A stretch of DNA of 40,306 nt from positions 1-40,306 of the forward strand of contig CAIRHD010000541.1 in the NCBI GenBank assembly GCA_903878265.1. Direction: 5' to 3'. The notes beneath the pieces are model-generated. The model saw nothing but the letters and a program-made list of their open reading frames with translations, had not been told where the DNA came from and ran no database searches. Every line of letters starts with the position of its first letter. Within the stretch, counting starts at the first letter, position 1. The translations under genes were made by a program, and so were the position numbers. This document shows, piece after piece, positions 8,500 to 17,283 of this stretch. The DNA is from an uncultured Bacteroidales bacterium (GTDB taxonomy: Bacteria > Bacteroidota > Bacteroidia > Bacteroidales > UBA4417).

Positions 8500-9579
8500 A
8501 TGCTTCGCTACACCTTAACCCGCCTTACTTATGGAATTCTGGTACTTTTGGGAGTAGTAACGCTTATATTTTTCTTGTTTAATGTATTGCCTGGCGATCC
8601 TTCAAGGATGATGCTTGGGCAACGTGCCGATATAACTTCCGTAGAAGCGATCAACCGTGATTTGGGCCGCGACAAACCCATGGCAGTTCAATATCTTAGC
8701 TTTTTGAATGATGTTTCACCTGTATCTTTTCATAATGTTAAAGATAAAACGAGTGCCTTTTATTTTGATATTTTACGCTATCCATCAGCATTTCAATTTC
8801 TTAAAATTGGAAATTCGACAATTGTGTTGAAAAAACCTTATCTACGACGCTCCTACCAAAGCAAACGACCCGTTTCCGAAATTCTCGCCGAAGCATTTGT
8901 CCCAACCATGGTACTTGCAACAGTTGCCATGATAGCTGCTACAATTATCGGTTTAATCCTTGGCATTTTCAGTGCATTGCACAAAGATGGTTGGTTCGAT
9001 CGTATTTCGCTCATTATAAGTATTTTGGGAATGTCGTTGCCGTCTTTCTTCGCAGCCATTTTAATAGCCTGGTTGTTTGCTTATGTTTTGGCCGATTATA
9101 CAGGATTAAGCATGTTTGGAAGCCTTTACACGGTTGACGATTTCGGCCGCGGCGAATATATTGACCTCAAAAATCTTATACTTCCAACTGTAACATTGGC
9201 TATAAGGCCATTGGCAATAATCACCGAACTTACACGCAGTTCAATGCTCGATGTAATGACCCAGGATTATATACGAACTGCCCGGGCAAAAGGTTTGGGT
9301 ATGTACAAAATAGTTACACGTCATGCTTTAAAAAACGCATTGAACCCCGTTGTTACCGCCGTATCTGGCTGGTTTGCTTCATTGATGGCAGGTGCGGTGT
9401 TTGTTGAATACATTTTCGACTGGAAAGGGGTTGGCGTTGTGATAGTTGACGCACTCGAAAAATACGATTTTCCTGTAATAATGGGTTCTGTATTGTTTAT
9501 TTCGGTTTTGCTAATTATTATTAATATTTTTGCGGATCTAATTTATGGAATTCTCGATCCGCGAATCCGTTACGCTTAA
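8500..9579 (+). CDS. ABC transporter permease, OppB/DppB family
   Basis: A 359-residue inner-membrane protein. The N-terminus MLRYTLTRLTYGILVLLGVVT, followed by FNVLPGDPS, is typical of the first helix and periplasmic start of OppB/DppB permeases. Five further hydrophobic segments lie at about residues 140-350. The cytoplasmic EAA loop is present (RTARAKGLGMYKIVTRHALKNAL, shortened here as RTARAKGLG ... HALKNALNP), the contact site for the ATPase. These permeases import peptides, nickel or similar solutes as a heterodimer with an OppC-type protein. No OppC, ATPase or binding protein lies alongside, so its substrate cannot be told. Residues 75-120 form an unusually long periplasmic insert before the second helix. 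Confidence 0.85.
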   Translation: MLRYTLTRLTYGILVLLGVVTLIFFLFNVLPGDPSRMMLGQRADITSVEAINRDLGRDKPMAVQYLSFLNDVSPVSFHNVKDKTSAFYFDILRYPSAFQFLKIGNSTIVLKKPYLRRSYQSKRPVSEILAEAFVPTMVLATVAMIAATIIGLILGIFSALHKDGWFDRISLIISILGMSLPSFFAAILIAWLFAYVLADYTGLSMFGSLYTVDDFGRGEYIDLKNLILPTVTLAIRPLAIITELTRSSMLDVMTQDYIRTARAKGLGMYKIVTRHALKNALNPVVTAVSGWFASLMAGAVFVEYIFDWKGVGVVIVDALEKYDFPVIMGSVLFISVLLIIINIFADLIYGILDPRIRYA

Positions 9580-9621
9580 ATAATTGTCAATCAAAATCAT
9601 ATAATTACAAAACCAAAAAAA

Positions 9622-10383
9622 ATGAGAAAAAGAATTGTTGCCGGAAACTGGAAAATGAACAAAGATTTTCAGGACGCCGAAGATTTGATGTTCGAAATTG
9701 CCGATGAACTTGCCGATAAAGGCTCCGGCGAAACCGAAGTTATTGTATGTACCCCTTATGTTTATTTGGAAATGAGTTCCGATATTGCCGCCGAAAACGG
9801 ATTTATGGTGGGGGCACAAAATTTAAGCCAATGGGAATCAGGTGCATACACAGGCGAAATTTCAGCATCCATGATTCATTCCATGGGGATTTCGCACTGC
9901 ATACTTGGCCATTCCGAACGTAGGAGCTATTTTGGCGAAAACGATAAAATTATTTCAGCCAAAGTTGACCTTGCTTTAAAGAACAACATCATACCGATTT
10001 ATTGCTGTGGCGAAGTTTTAGCCGAGCGTCAGGCCGAAAAACATTTTGATATTGTGAGGACCCAAATCACTGAAGCCTTGTTTCATCTTGGCAAAGAAGC
10101 TGTTAGTGAGGTAATTATTGCCTACGAACCAGTTTGGGCTATTGGTACCGGTGTTACTGCAACCTCGGCCCAAGCACAGGAAATGCACGCTTTTATCCGC
10201 AGTTTGCTCACCGAAAAGTATGGTTCCGATGTGAGTGAAGAAATATCAATATTGTATGGTGGTAGCTGCAATGCGAAAAATGCTGCTGAGCTTTTTGCAA
10301 ATCCCGATGTTGATGGGGGCTTGATAGGTGGTGCTTCACTTATTGCTGCTGATTTTGTAACCATTGTGAATTCGTTTCGATAG
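9622..10383 (+). CDS. tpiA: Triosephosphate isomerase
   Basis: A 253-residue TIM barrel, the family's normal length. It interconverts dihydroxyacetone phosphate and glyceraldehyde 3-phosphate in glycolysis and gluconeogenesis in the cytosol. Catalytic residues are visible: Lys11 in GNWKMN, His97 in ILGHSERR, and Glu169 in AYEPVWAIGTG (the flexible-loop hinge). The phosphate-binding YGGS and GGLIGGAS segments are near the C-terminus. It starts 42 bp after the permease gene and its stop codon directly abuts the prmA start, so tpiA and prmA are surely cotranscribed. Confidence 0.98.
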   Translation: MRKRIVAGNWKMNKDFQDAEDLMFEIADELADKGSGETEVIVCTPYVYLEMSSDIAAENGFMVGAQNLSQWESGAYTGEISASMIHSMGISHCILGHSERRSYFGENDKIISAKVDLALKNNIIPIYCCGEVLAERQAEKHFDIVRTQITEALFHLGKEAVSEVIIAYEPVWAIGTGVTATSAQAQEMHAFIRSLLTEKYGSDVSEEISILYGGSCNAKNAAELFANPDVDGGLIGGASLIAADFVTIVNSFR

Positions 10384-11217
10384 ATGGAATATGTCGAACT
10401 GATTTGCCATACAACGGCAGGTGTACATACTGCAGAACTGCTTATGGATGTGCTTGCCGATGCTGGTTTCGATAGTTTTGCCGAAAACGAGAACGGCACA
10501 ATTTCCGCCTATATTCAGGATGTTCTATTCACAAACGATCTTGTGTCCCGGTTAAAATTGCCCGAATTTTCTGTGCTTTTGGCTTCGTATGAAATCAAAA
10601 GATTAGCCGATCAAAACTGGAATGCTATATGGGAGAGCCAGTATGAACCTGTGCTTATTGACGGAATTTGTATGGTTAGGGCACCGTTTCACGAAAAAAT
10701 GGCCGGTATAGGCTTTGATATTGTTATCATGCCTAAAATGTCATTTGGCACTGCCCATCACGAAACCACAAAGCAAATGATCCAATATATGCTCAGTTTG
10801 CAGCTCGAAGGCAAATCGTTGCTCGATATGGGTTCGGGCACGGCTGTATTGGCGATACTTGCCCGAATGAAAGGCGCTAAACCTGTGTCGGCAATAGATA
10901 ATGACGAATGGGCTTACAACAACGCGTTGGAAAACGTGCAGGGAAATAATTTTCCTGATATCGAGGTATTGCTAGGTGACAGTTCACTTTTGACCAATAA
11001 AAAGTACGATGTTATTTTTGCCAATATCAATCGTAACATTCTGCTAAATGATATCCCGACGTATCGTAAATGCTTGAATATAGGTGGAAAGCTATTTGTA
11101 AGTGGCTTTTATACCGAGGATTTGCCCAGCATTGAAGCGAAGGCAAATGAAACGGGTCTGACAATTATGTCGAACAGGGTCGAAAACAACTGGACTGCAG
11201 CTTGTTTTACGCTTTAG
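10384..11217 (+). CDS. prmA: Ribosomal protein L11 methyltransferase
   Basis: A 277-residue SAM-dependent methyltransferase. The SAM-binding motif I is LLDMGSGTAVLAILA (about residues 140-155), followed by the acidic AIDNDEWA and the catalytic-pocket motif FANINRNIL. PrmA trimethylates lysines and the N-terminus of ribosomal protein L11. The N-terminal substrate-recognition domain (about residues 1-120) is present, including the DQNWNAIWESQYEPV segment typical of PrmA. The ATG directly follows the TAG of tpiA with no intervening base, implying translational coupling. A good hairpin terminator lies just downstream. Confidence 0.93.
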   Translation: MEYVELICHTTAGVHTAELLMDVLADAGFDSFAENENGTISAYIQDVLFTNDLVSRLKLPEFSVLLASYEIKRLADQNWNAIWESQYEPVLIDGICMVRAPFHEKMAGIGFDIVIMPKMSFGTAHHETTKQMIQYMLSLQLEGKSLLDMGSGTAVLAILARMKGAKPVSAIDNDEWAYNNALENVQGNNFPDIEVLLGDSSLLTNKKYDVIFANINRNILLNDIPTYRKCLNIGGKLFVSGFYTEDLPSIEAKANETGLTIMSNRVENNWTAACFTL

Positions 11218-11245
11218 AACTTATGATTCATACTTTTTATCTGCA

Positions 11246-11280
11246 AAGGCTTCATTAACAATGAGGCCTTCGCTTTTATT
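11246..11280 (+). terminator. Rho-independent terminator after tpiA-prmA
   Basis: An 11-bp stem, AAGGCTTCATT with AATGAGGCCTT (one G-T pair), closes a 3-nt AAC loop at 11246-11270 and is followed by a T-rich run (CGCTTTTATT). It lies 28 bp after the prmA stop. Confidence 0.75.
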
Positions 11281-11375
11281 CCTGCTCGTTTTAGGATTTG
11301 GATTCTGCATCATATACAACAAGCCTTTTTCAAAATTCCCAAATTATCAAATTACAACAATATCAGGAAAATGTG

Positions 11376-11383
11376 TACTTTTG
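11376..11383 (+). promoter_or_regulatory. Promoter -7 box for efp
   Basis: TACTTTTG followed by CA matches the Bacteroidota TAnnTTTG box and lies 41 bp upstream of the efp ATG, after the prmA terminator. No clear -33 TTTG is present at 17-23 bp upstream. Confidence 0.6.
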
Positions 11384-11424
11384 CACCCATTTTACTAAAA
11401 CTTCAATTACCTTAATAACCTATT

Positions 11425-11988
11425 ATGGCAACAACCTCTGAATTCCGCAATGGACTTTGCATCGAATTCAACAACGATCTTTTCAAAATTGTAGAATTTC
11501 AACACGTTAAGCCAGGAAAAGGTGCAGCTTTTGTGCGCACGCGGCTAAAAAACCTTAAAACCGGAAAAGTTATCCCAAATACTTTTGATGCCGGTGCGCG
11601 TATTGATATTGCCCGCGTTGAACGTCGTCCATATCAATTCCTATATAAGGATGAAAACGGATATAATTTTATGAACACCGAAAATTTCGATCAAATTTCA
11701 GTTGATCAGGATTTGATTGATGGATATCAGTTTATGAAGGAAGGCCAGTTAGTAGAAATGATGGTACATGCTGATACAGAAACGCCATTAACCTGCGAAC
11801 TTCCTGCTTTTGTGGAACTTGAAATTACATATACCGAACCTGGTTTCCGTGGCGATACTGCTTCCAACACATTGAAAAAAGCAACTGTAGAAACTGGTGC
11901 TATTGTGCAGGTTCCATTATTTATTGATGAAGGGACTAAAATCCGCGTTGATACCCGTACCGGCGACTATTTCGAAAGGGTAAAATAA
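11425..11988 (+). CDS. efp: Elongation factor P
   Basis: A 187-residue protein with the three beta-barrel domains of EF-P, at the normal length. EF-P enters the ribosomal E site and rescues ribosomes stalled on proline runs. The tip loop reads [13 protein letters not shown], with Lys32 at the position that is beta-lysylated in E. coli; no modifying enzyme is visible in the window. The C-terminal signature region (about residues 150-175, [16 protein letters not shown]) is present. It is followed after 55 bp by the lpxD-like gene, an order I recall from other Bacteroidota. Confidence 0.97.
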   Translation: MATTSEFRNGLCIEFNNDLFKIVEFQHVKPGKGAAFVRTRLKNLKTGKVIPNTFDAGARIDIARVERRPYQFLYKDENGYNFMNTENFDQISVDQDLIDGYQFMKEGQLVEMMVHADTETPLTCELPAFVELEITYTEPGFRGDTASNTLKKATVETGAIVQVPLFIDEGTKIRVDTRTGDYFERVK

Positions 11989-12043
11989 GCCGTTTTGCAA
12001 ACAACCAACGGTTTGCGTCTCGTTATAAAACACAACGGTTTTT

Positions 12044-12970
12044 ATGCAATTCCCTTCACCCCTAACACTTGAAGAAACAGCTCGTTTTATCAATGCCAAA
12101 TTCATTGGAGATGCTGATTTCACAATTACTGGGATAAATGAAATACACATGGTTTCGACCGGTGATATCACATTTGTGGATCACCCTAAGTACTACAACC
12201 AAGCCTTGTCGTCAAAAGCCAGTGTGGTTATAATTAACCAGGAAGTTGATTGTCCTATTGGTAAATCCTTGTTGTACCACAACGATCCTTTCGCTGCATA
12301 TACATCTTTGGTACGAAAGTTTATGCCCTTTGTTGCATCAACGGCATCTGTTAGCCCTACCGCTAAAATAGGAGAAGGAACGGTTATACAACCTGGAGTA
12401 TTTATTGGCAATCAGGCCGAAATTGGAAAAAATTGCATAATTCATTCAAATGTAAGTATTTACGATTATACTTTGATTGGCGATAATGTTGTGATTCATG
12501 CCAATAGCGTTTTAGGTGCAGATGCATATTATTTTCAACGCAAGCCCGAAGGCTACCGAAAACTAGAATCTTGTGGCAGGGTTGTAATTCAGGATAATGT
12601 AGAAATTGGTGCACTATGCTCTATCGATAGGGGTGTATCCGGCGATACAGTTGTTGGAAAAGGAACCAAATTCGATAACCATGTTCAGGTTGGGCACGAT
12701 ACCAAAATTGGATCCAACTGTTTGATCGGGGCACACACAGCCATCGCAGGCGTTACTTGTATTGAGGACGATGTGATTATATGGGCAAAAGTTGCGATAA
12801 ATAAAGACCTTGTTATTGGTAAGGGTGCTATAATACTTGCCACTTCCGCAATCGACAAATCGCTTCCTGGTGGTATAACTTACTTTGGAAGCCCGGCTAT
12901 TGAAGCCCGTAAAAAATGGAAAGAATTGGTAATGCTACGTAGATTGCCCGAACTTTACAGCAAACTTTAG
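12044..12970 (+). CDS. lpxD: LpxD-like UDP-3-O-acylglucosamine N-acyltransferase
   Basis: A 308-residue acyltransferase. The N-terminal domain (about 1-100) is followed by a left-handed beta helix of hexapeptide repeats (about residues 105-265; IGEGTVIQPGVFIG, DNVEIGALCSIDRG, IGSNCLIGAHTAIAG). The FDNHVQVGHD segment carries the histidine matching the LpxD catalytic base. LpxD adds a hydroxyacyl chain to UDP-glucosamine in lipid A synthesis. The protein is about 30 residues shorter than E. coli LpxD. Several Bacteroidota have a second, shorter LpxD-like gene beside efp as well as a canonical lpxD with the other lpx genes; this may be that paralogue, in which case its exact substrate is uncertain. 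It shares a transcript with efp. Confidence 0.8.
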   Translation: MQFPSPLTLEETARFINAKFIGDADFTITGINEIHMVSTGDITFVDHPKYYNQALSSKASVVIINQEVDCPIGKSLLYHNDPFAAYTSLVRKFMPFVASTASVSPTAKIGEGTVIQPGVFIGNQAEIGKNCIIHSNVSIYDYTLIGDNVVIHANSVLGADAYYFQRKPEGYRKLESCGRVVIQDNVEIGALCSIDRGVSGDTVVGKGTKFDNHVQVGHDTKIGSNCLIGAHTAIAGVTCIEDDVIIWAKVAINKDLVIGKGAIILATSAIDKSLPGGITYFGSPAIEARKKWKELVMLRRLPELYSKL

Positions 12971-13004
12971 GTCGAAACCCTATTTGAATTTATAAGTTAG
13001 AAAG

Positions 13005-13035
13005 TGCTCCTCAGAAATAAGGGGCATTTTTTTTT
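13005..13035 (+). terminator. Rho-independent terminator after efp-lpxD
   Basis: The arms TGCTCCT and AGGGGCA (13005-13011 and 13020-13026) form a 7-bp stem with one G-T pair and an 8-nt loop, followed by nine T residues. It lies between two convergent genes; the T run serves only the plus strand. Confidence 0.85.
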
Positions 13036-13041
13036 GAGAAA

Positions 13042-14475
13042 TCAAGGCTTAACTTTTTCTTCTCCCGAACTGAAGTATAAGTCAAGGGCAACTATGATCG
13101 CAACCAAACCCCAGAATGGAACACTGGCTTTATCGGTGTTCAGGAAGTTATTCAAGGTGCCATGCACAAAATAGGTTATCAATCCCATGGTCGCTGACAA
13201 TGCAAGTAACCGTGTTTGCCTGTTTAAAGCCTTTTTATAAACATTTAAACCTGTATATATTATGGTAATCAATAAAAACAACATACTCAACAATCCTGGA
13301 ATCCCACTTTCAGCTAAAGGCCCGATGTACTCGCTATGTGCATTTCCATGATCTCCAAGGTTTGTGCTGATTATAGTTTTTTCTTTCGACCGCTGAAAAG
13401 GTGCGTATTCGAACTGGTAAGTACCTGGTCCCCAACCAACCAATGGCCTTTCTTCAAACATTCGCAAAGCAGCCTGCCACCTGTTTATCCGCTCAAGGTT
13501 TGAAGCATCAGAAGAAATATTGAGAATAGATTGAACGTGCTCAATAAAATTGGCTGAAGCATCCTGTTTGTTCTTTTCAAGTTTATCGAGTATCTCAAAT
13601 TGAAAAGTAAAGAAAACTATTGCCAATCCTGTAATGGACAAGGCAATCCATTTGAATTTGATATGCAATTTAACCAAAACCAAAACCCCAATTGCAAAGC
13701 TAAGGCTCACCCAGGCTGCACGGCAAAAGGATAAGTAAAGAGCCATCAGCATTATCAGGACTGCAATTGCAGCAAAAATACGTTGATTTAGCGATACAGA
13801 TTTATCCATTGCCATTCCAAACATCACCGGAATAAACAATGCCAGAATTACCCCGTAAGCAGTGTGGTCGTTATAAAATGGCGACATAACCCAATGACCG
13901 GATTTTTCGCTGAAACCAAAACCCATGTGGATATATGTTGTATAGAAAATTACAAGTATCAATGCCGAAACATAAGCCCACACAAACAAGCGGATATTCG
14001 TTTTTACCCGGAAAAGCATCAGCCCACCAAAATAAATCGGTATAATAAACCATAGCCGCGACAATAAATATTTGAACGAAACAATAGGAATGTCGGATGT
14101 AATGGCAGTAATAAGCATCCACGACAGGTTGAAAAGTATTGCCAATGTAATTGGGTGTTGCACAATACGGCCTTCAATTCCTCCTTCGAGTAGGATTTTT
14201 AAGATAAAAAAGAAAAGAATCCCAATCAGCAACGGTTCACTTGGGATCGAAATACTTACCCCCATATCGTAATTGCCAATATCAACCGCCAATGGGGTAA
14301 CGAAAACAGCGAGTAATAGTATTTTTTCGAGGCTGAAAATATACAATACCAACATTATACATGCAATCGGAATAAGAATACCAAAATATATTTCTTTATA
14401 TACCAAATAGGTATTGAGCAATACAAATATTGCTGTTGCAAAATATACAATTGATATTTTAAGTTTATCTGTCAA
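13042..14475 (-). CDS. O-antigen ligase / polymerase family membrane protein
   Basis: A 477-residue polytopic inner-membrane protein with about twelve hydrophobic segments. The C-terminal half has the O-antigen ligase (Wzy_C) signature: a periplasmic loop with ERINRWQAALRMFEERP, LVGWGPGTYQFEY and GNAHSEYIGPLAESGIPG. The WGPGTY and HSEY motifs mark the WaaL/Wzy superfamily. Such proteins either polymerise polysaccharide repeat units or ligate them to a lipid or protein carrier, and sequence alone does not separate the two. It is the last gene of a three-gene operon, 9 bp after the second Wzz-like gene. The pairing with chain-length regulators favours a polymerase for a surface polysaccharide. 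Confidence 0.85.
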   Translation of the reverse strand: MTDKLKISIVYFATAIFVLLNTYLVYKEIYFGILIPIACIMLVLYIFSLEKILLLAVFVTPLAVDIGNYDMGVSISIPSEPLLIGILFFFILKILLEGGIEGRIVQHPITLAILFNLSWMLITAITSDIPIVSFKYLLSRLWFIIPIYFGGLMLFRVKTNIRLFVWAYVSALILVIFYTTYIHMGFGFSEKSGHWVMSPFYNDHTAYGVILALFIPVMFGMAMDKSVSLNQRIFAAIAVLIMLMALYLSFCRAAWVSLSFAIGVLVLVKLHIKFKWIALSITGLAIVFFTFQFEILDKLEKNKQDASANFIEHVQSILNISSDASNLERINRWQAALRMFEERPLVGWGPGTYQFEYAPFQRSKEKTIISTNLGDHGNAHSEYIGPLAESGIPGLLSMLFLLITIIYTGLNVYKKALNRQTRLLALSATMGLITYFVHGTLNNFLNTDKASVPFWGLVAIIVALDLYFSSGEEKVKP

Positions 14476-14484
14476 GGTGTGAAA

Positions 14485-15537
14485 TTATCCAATGTTTGTA
14501 TCCAATGCTGAAGTGCGGCGACGTTCGAGGAACGAGATTGCCAACAGGCTGAACAGCAAAGTTCCAGCAACAAAATAAAACAATACAAACAACCTTTTGG
14601 GATAGGATTTTTTATCTGCCACCAGCGGAGGTGTGACAATATTGACGAAAGTAAACCTTTTGTCAATATCGAAGCGGGCAACATCATATTTGCGCATTAT
14701 TTCGCTGTATTCATTGGCTAAAGTGCTTATACGGCTGGTAAGATATAACAAATCGCCACTTTTTTCCATCATACCCTGTTTAAGTTTCTGAACATCTTTT
14801 GTACTGATGCTTCCACCACCACCGTCAACGGTGCGTAATTCGCCTCGGGTTATTTCCTGACTTTGGCCACCAACATCATAAACGCCATATATGGAGGTAA
14901 TTTCACGATATTGGCTTTTAACTGAATCTATTTCAGCCCTTTTAGTGGTCAGTATTTTTTCCATTGCTACCACTACTTCCTTATATTTGATCATGTGGGT
15001 AGCCCGGATTTTTTCGTCCGTGAAAAATAATATGGCACTTACAATGTCCCTGGCCATAACAGGATCAACATCAGTTACGTTTACTTCAACGCTCTCGTAT
15101 TGGGTTTTCGATATTTTTACATTTTGAGAATACGCATACTCCAATGCGGATGCAAAATACTTCTCATCTGCTGCAATCCCGTAATGCTTCGACAGGTCAA
15201 ACTTTTTAATAACACTGTCGCGTACTTCCAAGGAATTGATCCACTGCAGCATTTGCTCAGTCTCACTTTCATCAGAATAAGGCATTACATTCGATGGATA
15301 TACATAAGCCACTGACTTAAAGCGCGGTTTCATAATAAGCGGGCTTGAAACCACCAATGACACAAGAGCTGCAACAACAGCTAGAATAGTTAAATGCCAT
15401 TTCCACTTTATGATTATTTGCAGCAAATTGGTATTATTAAAAAAATTATCCATTTGTGTAAGTTGCTTTACGTTTTTTGATTTGGTGTTTCGGTTAAAAG
15501 TCAATCCTGTAATTTTGGAAATAGGCGGATTTGTCAT
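14485..15537 (-). CDS. Wzz-like polysaccharide chain-length protein (second copy)
   Basis: A 350-residue protein with the Wzz/GumC-type layout: a first membrane helix at about residues 47-68, a long periplasmic helical region, and a second helix at about 312-335. It has no C-terminal tyrosine-kinase domain. It is homologous to the gene just upstream (shared FKSVAYVYPSN-like block, ETEQMLQWINS against EQTEQMLQILNS, and KHYGI against EHYGI). The ATG at 15537 directly follows the TGA of that gene; an alternative ATG at 15453 (MDNFFNN) would remove a 28-residue N-terminal extension and align better with its neighbour. A Gly-rich stretch (DGGGGS) lies near residue 238. Proteins of this family set the length of surface polysaccharide made by Wzy-type polymerases. 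Confidence 0.8.
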   Translation of the reverse strand: MTNPPISKITGLTFNRNTKSKNVKQLTQMDNFFNNTNLLQIIIKWKWHLTILAVVAALVSLVVSSPLIMKPRFKSVAYVYPSNVMPYSDESETEQMLQWINSLEVRDSVIKKFDLSKHYGIAADEKYFASALEYAYSQNVKISKTQYESVEVNVTDVDPVMARDIVSAILFFTDEKIRATHMIKYKEVVVAMEKILTTKRAEIDSVKSQYREITSIYGVYDVGGQSQEITRGELRTVDGGGGSISTKDVQKLKQGMMEKSGDLLYLTSRISTLANEYSEIMRKYDVARFDIDKRFTFVNIVTPPLVADKKSYPKRLFVLFYFVAGTLLFSLLAISFLERRRTSALDTNIG

Positions 15538-16575
15538 TCAGTTATAAGTTTGCTTGAGTTTCTGCAAAAATTCCGGGCTTCGTTCTACAAAAAAAATAAC
15601 TATCATCCCTGACAACAGCGTACCTATTGTTGAAAGTAAAACAATTATCCAGGCAATCGGATATGCTTTTTTTTCGGATTTGTACGCATTTTCAACAATG
15701 AATTTTTGGGGGATTTCTTGAAATGCATCTATTTTAGCTTCTTCGTAACGCGCTTTAATGTAGCTTAATTGCTTTTTCTCATGTTCAAGTCCATCGCGTA
15801 TCGAAACATAAGGTCCTCCATAAGTTGCTAGAACGCTCAATTTTGTATCGAGTGCATTTATACCGCGAGTATTCCCTTTTGCAATTTCCATGGCCAACTG
15901 CTGGTTCATCATTTCAGCCTGAGTTTCATAATCGTGAACACCAAGTTTCCTGAGTTGGGTGAGCGAATCTTCCATTTTCCGTACTTCGGCCTTTAACATC
16001 AAATATTCAGACTCTACAATTTTGAAACCCTGCATGGCACGCTCTTTTTGCATGTCGTTTTTTACCGAATCGAGCAAAGCGGCAATTTCGTTTGCAATAT
16101 CGGCTGCCATCTGAGGGTCTTTGTCCAAAACTGAAATTTTAACAGCCATGTATTCAGTTCGTTTGAAAGAAATATTCGATTCAAACTTGTTGTTCAATCT
16201 GGTTTGCTGGTACTTTGAGCCAGGATTGATGCCGTAATGCTCGGCAAGTTTAAAAGTGCTGATAACCTTATTGCGGATTCTGCTCGAATTCAAAATCTGC
16301 AACATTTGCTCAGTTTGTTCGTCCTCACCAAATTGTAGAATATCCTGTTTTGCTATGGCATTTTCATTCAGAAGCGATTTGGAAATCGAATTACTCGAAG
16401 CAGGGTACATTATAACCGTTGACCTATATAATGGGGTGATGAAAAAACTTGATGAAAACACAGCCGCGAGCACAGCCGCTGCCACTCCCAGAATAAGCAA
16501 GGTTTTTCGCCATTTATAAAGGAAAAAGGCAACTTTGTATGAGTCGGTATAATTATTCGTGGAGTCATTCAACAT
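15538..16575 (-). CDS. Wzz-like polysaccharide chain-length protein (first copy)
   Basis: A 345-residue protein with a first membrane helix at about residues 26-50 (WRKTLLILGVAAAVLAAVF), a periplasmic domain of about 250 residues rich in predicted helices, and a second helix at about 308-330 followed by a short cytoplasmic tail. The PLYRSTVIMYPA block after the first helix is typical of Wzz-domain proteins. It has no kinase domain. It is the first gene of the operon and has a strong promoter 27 bp upstream. Its tandem paralogue downstream suggests the two work together, perhaps as a mixed oligomer, but that is inference. The substrate polysaccharide is unknown because no glycosyltransferase lies in the window. 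Confidence 0.82.
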   Translation of the reverse strand: MLNDSTNNYTDSYKVAFFLYKWRKTLLILGVAAAVLAAVFSSSFFITPLYRSTVIMYPASSNSISKSLLNENAIAKQDILQFGEDEQTEQMLQILNSSRIRNKVISTFKLAEHYGINPGSKYQQTRLNNKFESNISFKRTEYMAVKISVLDKDPQMAADIANEIAALLDSVKNDMQKERAMQGFKIVESEYLMLKAEVRKMEDSLTQLRKLGVHDYETQAEMMNQQLAMEIAKGNTRGINALDTKLSVLATYGGPYVSIRDGLEHEKKQLSYIKARYEEAKIDAFQEIPQKFIVENAYKSEKKAYPIAWIIVLLSTIGTLLSGMIVIFFVERSPEFLQKLKQTYN

Positions 16576-16601
16576 AGGGTCATCCTCCGTATTTTGGGCT
16601 G

Positions 16602-16631
16602 CAAAGGTAGAAATTAATGGCTAAAAACAAA
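16602..16631 (-). promoter_or_regulatory. Promoter for the wzz-wzz-wzy operon
   Basis: Read on the minus strand, TTTG (16631-16628), 18 bp spacer, TACCTTTG (16609-16602) followed by C. Both elements match the Bacteroidota primary sigma factor consensus exactly at a permitted spacing. The box lies 27 bp before the first gene. The rest of the 351-bp gap (16576-16926) holds no gene or clear terminator. Confidence 0.8.
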
Positions 16632-16926
16632 TTAACGCAACAAGTTAGTTGAATATTACTTCAATGCCAATATCTGTATGCGTTTGAATATAAGGTTTCG
16701 GATATAGAACAAATAAAAGATTAAGGATATGCTATAAAAAACCCAACTGCCTAAAGCAGAAAACCTATTTATTAAGTACTACCTTTTCATTTATATATGT
16801 ACACAATTTATCCGTGAAAATCAGTTGCGAAATGATTTCACGGATTGTATGCAATAAAGAACTCGCCAAATGTTTGGACTAAATCCACTTTTAAGTTGAC
16901 TTTTGCCTTTTTTTGATCCAATCTAT

Positions 16927-17232
16927 TCAGTTTGGATTTTTCTCCTTTAATACTTTCAAGAAAAATGTATGCACCTCTGAATCAGTAACATTTTGCACAT
17001 AAGCCGAAAACCCATTAGCAATCACTTTTTCGATTAAAGGCATAGGCATAAATGGTGTTATCAGTTCAAATATTTTTCCGACTTGCATCTCGGTTGTCCT
17101 TCTAATCACCTCGGCTAATGGATGTTGTCCGGATTTAAGCATTTCGCGAGCATCCATTGTTTCACTGATTGATACTGCGTTGAACCATAAAGGTCTTTCT
17201 TGTACGTTGTTTATGCTCATATTTTTGTACAT
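16927..17232 (-). CDS. Small DUF2249-like protein
   Basis: A 101-residue soluble protein. The core (about residues 22-95) reads ARExLKSGQHPLAEVI, KIFELITPFMPMPLIEKV and FSAYVQN, which fits the DUF2249 / SirA-like small-domain pattern (PF10006). Function is not established. The gene lies 51 bp after the DUF438-hemerythrin-PAS gene on the same strand, so the two probably form an operon; DUF2249 and hemerythrin/DUF438 genes are often found together, sometimes near NO-response genes. Two in-frame starts are possible (Met1 and Met5). The family assignment is by pattern only. Confidence 0.65.
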   Translation of the reverse strand: MYKNMSINNVQERPLWFNAVSISETMDAREMLKSGQHPLAEVIRRTTEMQVGKIFELITPFMPMPLIEKVIANGFSAYVQNVTDSEVHTFFLKVLKEKNPN

Positions 17233-17283
17233 TTTGTTTTAGGCTGCAAAAATCACAGCAAAATAATAAAGTAAATTTGAATT

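Noticed and set aside
13005-13035. Bidirectional terminator between lpxD and the wzy-like gene
   Set aside because: Only the plus strand has a T run after the stem; the minus strand lacks one.
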